A stretch of 64,000 bases of DNA. It comes from Gemmatimonadota bacterium (GTDB lineage Bacteria; Gemmatimonadota; Gemmatimonadetes; Gemmatimonadales; Gemmatimonadaceae). The notes beneath the pieces were generated by a model that saw nothing but the letters and a program-made list of their open reading frames with translations, was not told the DNA's origin and made no database searches. Below, in pieces: positions 60,336 through 64,000 of the stretch; position 1 is the first letter of the stretch, and every line of letters starts with the position of its first letter. The translations under genes were made by a program, and so were the position numbers. The stretch lies in assembly GCA_016704465.1 (NCBI GenBank), contig JADJAD010000004.1, forward strand, positions 248,001 to 312,000. The letters run 5' to 3'.

Positions 60336-63300
60336 TCAGGGCGATGCCGGCGTGGTTTCGTCGAGCGCCCGGCGCACCGCGTCCAGCGTGAACGGCTTGC
60401 ACAGCGTGAGCCGTCCGCTGTCGCGCAGGAAGGCCGCCGTCGCCTCGCTCTCCGTGTCGCCGGTCAGGAAGATGACGCGCGACGCGAGTTCGGGGCGTCG
60501 GAGGCGTAGCTCGCCGTACAGGGTATCGCCGCCGACTCGCGGCATCCGCAGGTCCAGGAGGATGCGATCGAGCGGTCGGACCTCGAGGATGCGTCGCGCC
60601 TCCTCGCCGTCGCTCGCCACCAGCACCCGATGTCCGAGGCGTTGCAGCACCTGCGTCAGCGCCTCGCGCAGGGCGGGTTCATCGTCCACGACGAGAATGT
60701 CGAGCGCACCCGACGGCGAGGAGACGGAGGGCACGTCCGCGATCGGCGCTTCGGTCACCTCGGGTGCGGCAACGATGGGGATCTCGACCACGAAGGTCGT
60801 CCCTTCGCCAGGCTCGGAATCGACGTGGATGCGTCCGCCATGTTCGCGCACGATCGCGTGCGCGGCCGCGAGTCCGAGCCGGGTCAGGTCCACCCCGTCT
60901 CGCGCGACGAGCTCCGGGGTGAACAACCGCTCCAGGTCGGCAGAGGCGATGCCCGGCCCCGAGTCCTGGACCTCCAGCACGAGCGCATTGGCCACGCGCG
61001 AGAGCCGCACGGCGAGTCGCTTGGCCCCGATACATTCGCGCAGGGCATGTTCGGCGCGCGTCACCAGGTGCAAGACGGCCTGCCGCAAGCGGCCGGCATC
61101 GCCGTACGTCGTCGGGAGGTCGAGCGGGATGTCCTCGTGCAGCACCACGCCACTCACGCCGAGCGCGTAGCGGCGGACCGCGATCGTGGCACTGACTACA
61201 TCCGCCAGCTGCACTTCCTCGCGCGAGGCGGGGCGCTCGCGGGTCAGGCTGAGCAGGTTGGTGAGCACCGCGGCGGCGCGACGGGCCTCGGTCCGCATGG
61301 TCTCGAGGTTGTCGCGATCGAGCGGTTCGTCGGGCGGGGCCTCCAGCAGCAGCTCGCTGAACGCCAGGACGGCCGACAGCGGGTTGTTGAGTTCATGGGC
61401 AATGCCGCCCAGCAGCTGGCCGACCGACGCCAGCCGCTCGCGGCGCAGCAGCTCGTCGAGCAGGCGCTTCTCGGTCGATACGTCCCGGACCATCCCCATG
61501 ACGCCGGTCACGCGTCCCTGCTCCACGACCGGCGACGCGACCAACGATCCCCAGCGGCTCCGTCCCGTCGCGTCGAGATAGCGCACCTCGCGCTTGACGC
61601 GCTGGCCATGCAGCACCGTGACGAACAACTCCCAGATCGCCTCGCGGTCGCGGGGATCGAGCAGCTCCGTGAAGTGGTGGCCCGCCATCGCGTCCCGGCC
61701 GCGCCCGGTCGCCGCCTCGAACGCCCGGTTCACCGCGGTGAAGTTCCCCTCTTCGTCGACGGTGAAGATGGCGTCGGACGTGGAATCGATGAGCTGGGCA
61801 TACCGCGCCTCGCTCCGATGCAGCACATCCACGCGCCCGCGCTCATCGGTCACGTCGTTGGCGACGAGCAGCATCCCGACGATGACCCGTCCCTGCTGCA
61901 TCGGGGTCGCGGTGATGGCCACGATGCGCGCCGCACCATGGCGCTGCACGATGGTGCATTCCCACCGTCGGCTCTCCCCGTCGCGCGCATCGCGCAGGAA
62001 GGCCGTGACGCGGTCCACGTCGACGGGCGCGAGCAGTGGGAGAAAGCTGCGGCCGAGCAGCTGGTCGCCCGGGAGGTCGAAGACGATGCAGGCCGCCGGG
62101 TTGGCCGAGGTGACGGCGCCGGTGAGGCTCAGCGTCACGACCGCGTCGCCGACCGCCTCGAAGAGTTGCCGGTAGCGCCCATCGGCGCTCGACACCGCGT
62201 CGCGCATCGGGCGTTCATCGGTGACGTCGTGCATCGACGCCACGACCATGGCCACATGGTCGCGCTCCGTCACCGGGGCCAGCGCGGCCGCGACGATGCG
62301 GCGCTCGCCGTCGCGGCGCACCACGACATATTCGTGACGTTGCGTGGTGCCGGCCGCCGCCAACTGCGCATGTGCCCGGGCCTGATCGGCCATGTCGTCC
62401 AGCACCAGCTCGCTCCAGTGCGCACCGGTCAGGTCGTCGCGCCCGAAGAGCGCGCGGGCCGCCGGGTTGGCGAAGATCAGGCGTCCCTCGCGGTCCAGGG
62501 TGCACACCGGATCTGCCGACGCCTCCACGATCAGGCGATGGCGATCCCACACCGCGCGCTGCGAGCTGACGTCGTCGAAGGTGACAATGGCACCGCCGTT
62601 GGGGTGCGGCACCGCCAGAATGTCGAGCCAGCGCCCGTTCGCCCCCTCGCACACGGTCCGCGACTGCACGCCGTCGGTGATGGCGCGGGCGAGCGGATCG
62701 CCGTCGTCCTCGGGGCGGCCCCCGAGCACGGTCTCGTAGAACGGACGCCCCATCAGGATGCGCAGCGCCCCATCTTCCGTGAGCTGCAACGCGCGCGAGT
62801 TCGACCGCGTGATCAGGCCATCGTCGTCCACCAGGCACATGCCGACCCCGATCGAGTCGAACGCCGCCGACCACTCCCGCGTGGCGTCACGCACCTCTTC
62901 GTACAACCGCGCGTTCACCACGGCGACCGCGACCTGGTCGGCCAGCCGCTGCAGCACGCGGGCATCGTCGGCCGTGAAGTCGGCTGGGCGATTGTAGACC
63001 GCCAGCAGCCCCAGGATCCCGCGCGCCGTCATCAGCGGAACCATGACCGCCTTCTGGACCGGCACCAGCCGCACCGTCGATCGGTGAATGTCGGGCTCGG
63101 CCACGAGGTCGTTCGACACCACGGCCGCCCCACCGGTCACCACCCGGCCGCCCAGGCTCGCGCCCACCGGCAGGTACACCCCCGACAGCAGCTCGGCCAC
63201 GCCTAACGCGGACACGACGTGCAGGTAGTCCCCCTCGCGCAGTGCCACGCACGCCCCCTCCGCCTGCAACAGGGCCATCCCGTGCCGCAGGATCAGGCGC

Positions 63301-63968
63301 AGGACCTCGCCCATCTTGAGCGACTCGCCCACCGCGCGGGCGATCTCGGCCATCGCCTCGCTCTGCCGCCGCTCACGCTCGCTCTCGGCAAAGAGGCGGG
63401 CATTGCTCAACGCCCCCGCGGCGTGTCGCGCCAGCATCCCGATCACCTCGCGCGCGTCCCCGTCGAACGCGTCCTCCCGGGCATCGTACAGCGCCACCAC
63501 GCCGAGCAGGCGTCGCCCGTGCATCATCGGCACCGCCAGCACGGCACCCTGCACCGGGAGTCCCAGTAACACGTCGTCCGCGGCGGCCAGTGGCGAGGAC
63601 GCCGGGACGTACGGCGCCACATGCACGGCCTCGCCCGAACGGGCGGCCTCGCCCAAGGGCCCGCTGCCCAGCGGCACGACCCGCGCCGGCCGCACGATCT
63701 CGCCGACGCCGTGATGCACCACCTCGACCTGCCCCTGGTCCAGTTCCACGCGCGCCACCACCACTCCGTCGCAAGCAACCGCGCGCCGCACGCCACGCGC
63801 CAGCTCCGCCAGGATCGCGTCCTCGTCGAGCGTGCGGGCCAGCGCTGCGACGATCTGCTGCAACACCTGCAGCTGCGCCTCATGTCGCCGCCCGCGGTGC
63901 ACCAGCGCGCGCACGCGCTCGGCGTCGGCACGCGGTAGTCCGGCGAGCAAGGCCTCGAGTCCCTCCAC
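60336..63968 (-). CDS. Large hybrid sensor kinase: GAF-GAF-PAS(x4)-HisKA-HATPase-REC
   Basis: At least 1210 aa and without membrane segments. Two GAF domains (about 35-200 and 215-360), four PAS domains (about 370-870), a HisKA domain with H-box GIAHELNNPLSAV near 855, an ATPase domain and a C-terminal receiver (LVVDDEPAL, phosphoacceptor Asp in ILLDLRMPR, Lys in LCKPFT). The ATPase domain is degenerate: the N-box reads AVLHLVTRAEHAL with no asparagine, and the G2 box reads LTRLGLAAA instead of GTGLGLA; the G1 box DSGPGI is kept. The 5' end is uncertain: GTG at 63968 is used here, but the frame stays open to the window edge. Confidence 0.88.
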   Translation of the reverse strand: MEGLEALLAGLPRADAERVRALVHRGRRHEAQLQVLQQIVAALARTLDEDAILAELARGVRRAVACDGVVVARVELDQGQVEVVHHGVGEIVRPARVVPLGSGPLGEAARSGEAVHVAPYVPASSPLAAADDVLLGLPVQGAVLAVPMMHGRRLLGVVALYDAREDAFDGDAREVIGMLARHAAGALSNARLFAESERERRQSEAMAEIARAVGESLKMGEVLRLILRHGMALLQAEGACVALREGDYLHVVSALGVAELLSGVYLPVGASLGGRVVTGGAAVVSNDLVAEPDIHRSTVRLVPVQKAVMVPLMTARGILGLLAVYNRPADFTADDARVLQRLADQVAVAVVNARLYEEVRDATREWSAAFDSIGVGMCLVDDDGLITRSNSRALQLTEDGALRILMGRPFYETVLGGRPEDDGDPLARAITDGVQSRTVCEGANGRWLDILAVPHPNGGAIVTFDDVSSQRAVWDRHRLIVEASADPVCTLDREGRLIFANPAARALFGRDDLTGAHWSELVLDDMADQARAHAQLAAAGTTQRHEYVVVRRDGERRIVAAALAPVTERDHVAMVVASMHDVTDERPMRDAVSSADGRYRQLFEAVGDAVVTLSLTGAVTSANPAACIVFDLPGDQLLGRSFLPLLAPVDVDRVTAFLRDARDGESRRWECTIVQRHGAARIVAITATPMQQGRVIVGMLLVANDVTDERGRVDVLHRSEARYAQLIDSTSDAIFTVDEEGNFTAVNRAFEAATGRGRDAMAGHHFTELLDPRDREAIWELFVTVLHGQRVKREVRYLDATGRSRWGSLVASPVVEQGRVTGVMGMVRDVSTEKRLLDELLRRERLASVGQLLGGIAHELNNPLSAVLAFSELLLEAPPDEPLDRDNLETMRTEARRAAAVLTNLLSLTRERPASREEVQLADVVSATIAVRRYALGVSGVVLHEDIPLDLPTTYGDAGRLRQAVLHLVTRAEHALRECIGAKRLAVRLSRVANALVLEVQDSGPGIASADLERLFTPELVARDGVDLTRLGLAAAHAIVREHGGRIHVDSEPGEGTTFVVEIPIVAAPEVTEAPIADVPSVSSPSGALDILVVDDEPALREALTQVLQRLGHRVLVASDGEEARRILEVRPLDRILLDLRMPRVGGDTLYGELRLRRPELASRVIFLTGDTESEATAAFLRDSGRLTLCKPFTLDAVRRALDETTPASP

Positions 63969-64000
63969 CGGCTCGCCATCAGCCGGCGTGGTACGGTCGC

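Noticed and set aside
60630..63206. 858-aa open frame antisense to the hybrid kinase
   Set aside because: High-GC antisense shadow; composition is Arg/His/Gln-rich without domains, while the opposite strand has clear GAF/PAS/HisKA motifs.

Overview
The window is one continuous, gene-dense, high-GC (roughly 70%) bacterial chromosome segment. The gene content points to a Gram-negative outer-membrane bacterium, most likely of the phylum Gemmatimonadota (FCB group). The grounds are an LpxL/MsbA/glycosyltransferase LPS cluster, several beta-barrel proteins, a PorX-type response regulator with a PglZ domain (otherwise best known from Bacteroidota), Bacteroidota-like TAnnTTTS promoter elements and an M14-type peptidase with a C-terminal amidotransferase-like domain. 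The assignment is an inference; no rRNA or tRNA gene was found to confirm it. There is no CRISPR array, prophage or recognisable insertion sequence.

Layout, left half. Positions 1-2752 hold the end of a short-chain dehydrogenase and tdh-kbl (threonine to glycine). Positions 2852-6438 hold a frameshifted M14 metallopeptidase and a beta-barrel protein. Positions 6542-10165 (minus) hold yjbQ, a NYN/LOTUS RNA-binding protein with a histone-H1-like tail, and a 3-methyladenine glycosylase. Positions 10355-16647 are a two-component operon (NtrY-like kinase, two coiled-coil proteins, sigma54-type regulator, surface-antigen barrel, DUF4390 protein). Positions 16690-22808 (minus) hold an HNH endonuclease, ilvE, an amidohydrolase, a PHP phosphoesterase and PBP1A. 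tyrS follows, then a class V aminotransferase whose 3' end lies in a 13-bp tandem repeat. Positions 26007-33555 (minus) are an LPS cluster read downstream of a PorX-like gene.

Layout, right half. Positions 33620-54592 are mostly the conserved chain yebC-ruvC-ruvA-ruvB-queA-tgt-yajC-def-fmt-rsmB-PASTA-rpe-tlpA-tsaD-lgt. Two insertions break it: an aminotransferase plus a GGDEF-EAL protein between ruvA and ruvB, and a small regulated island (membrane protein, HAD phosphatase, GntR/LacI-type repressor) between fmt and rsmB. Positions 54633-58104 (minus) form an operon of an EamA transporter, HAD phosphatase, CYTH protein, unknown protein and acpS. The end carries a DUF6941-like protein, a small zinc-ribbon protein and a large multi-PAS hybrid kinase with its regulator. 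Both members of that last pair have lost signature catalytic residues.

Four genes (M14 peptidase, DUF4390, class V aminotransferase, DnaB-like ATPase) are interrupted by single-base frame changes. Three are cured by removing one base and two of those three sit in short C/G runs, so residual sequence errors are the simplest reading. The octamer CGTTAGGC is strongly over-represented and carries most of the rare TTA leucine codons. Many genes overlap by ATGA or GTGA, indicating translational coupling throughout.
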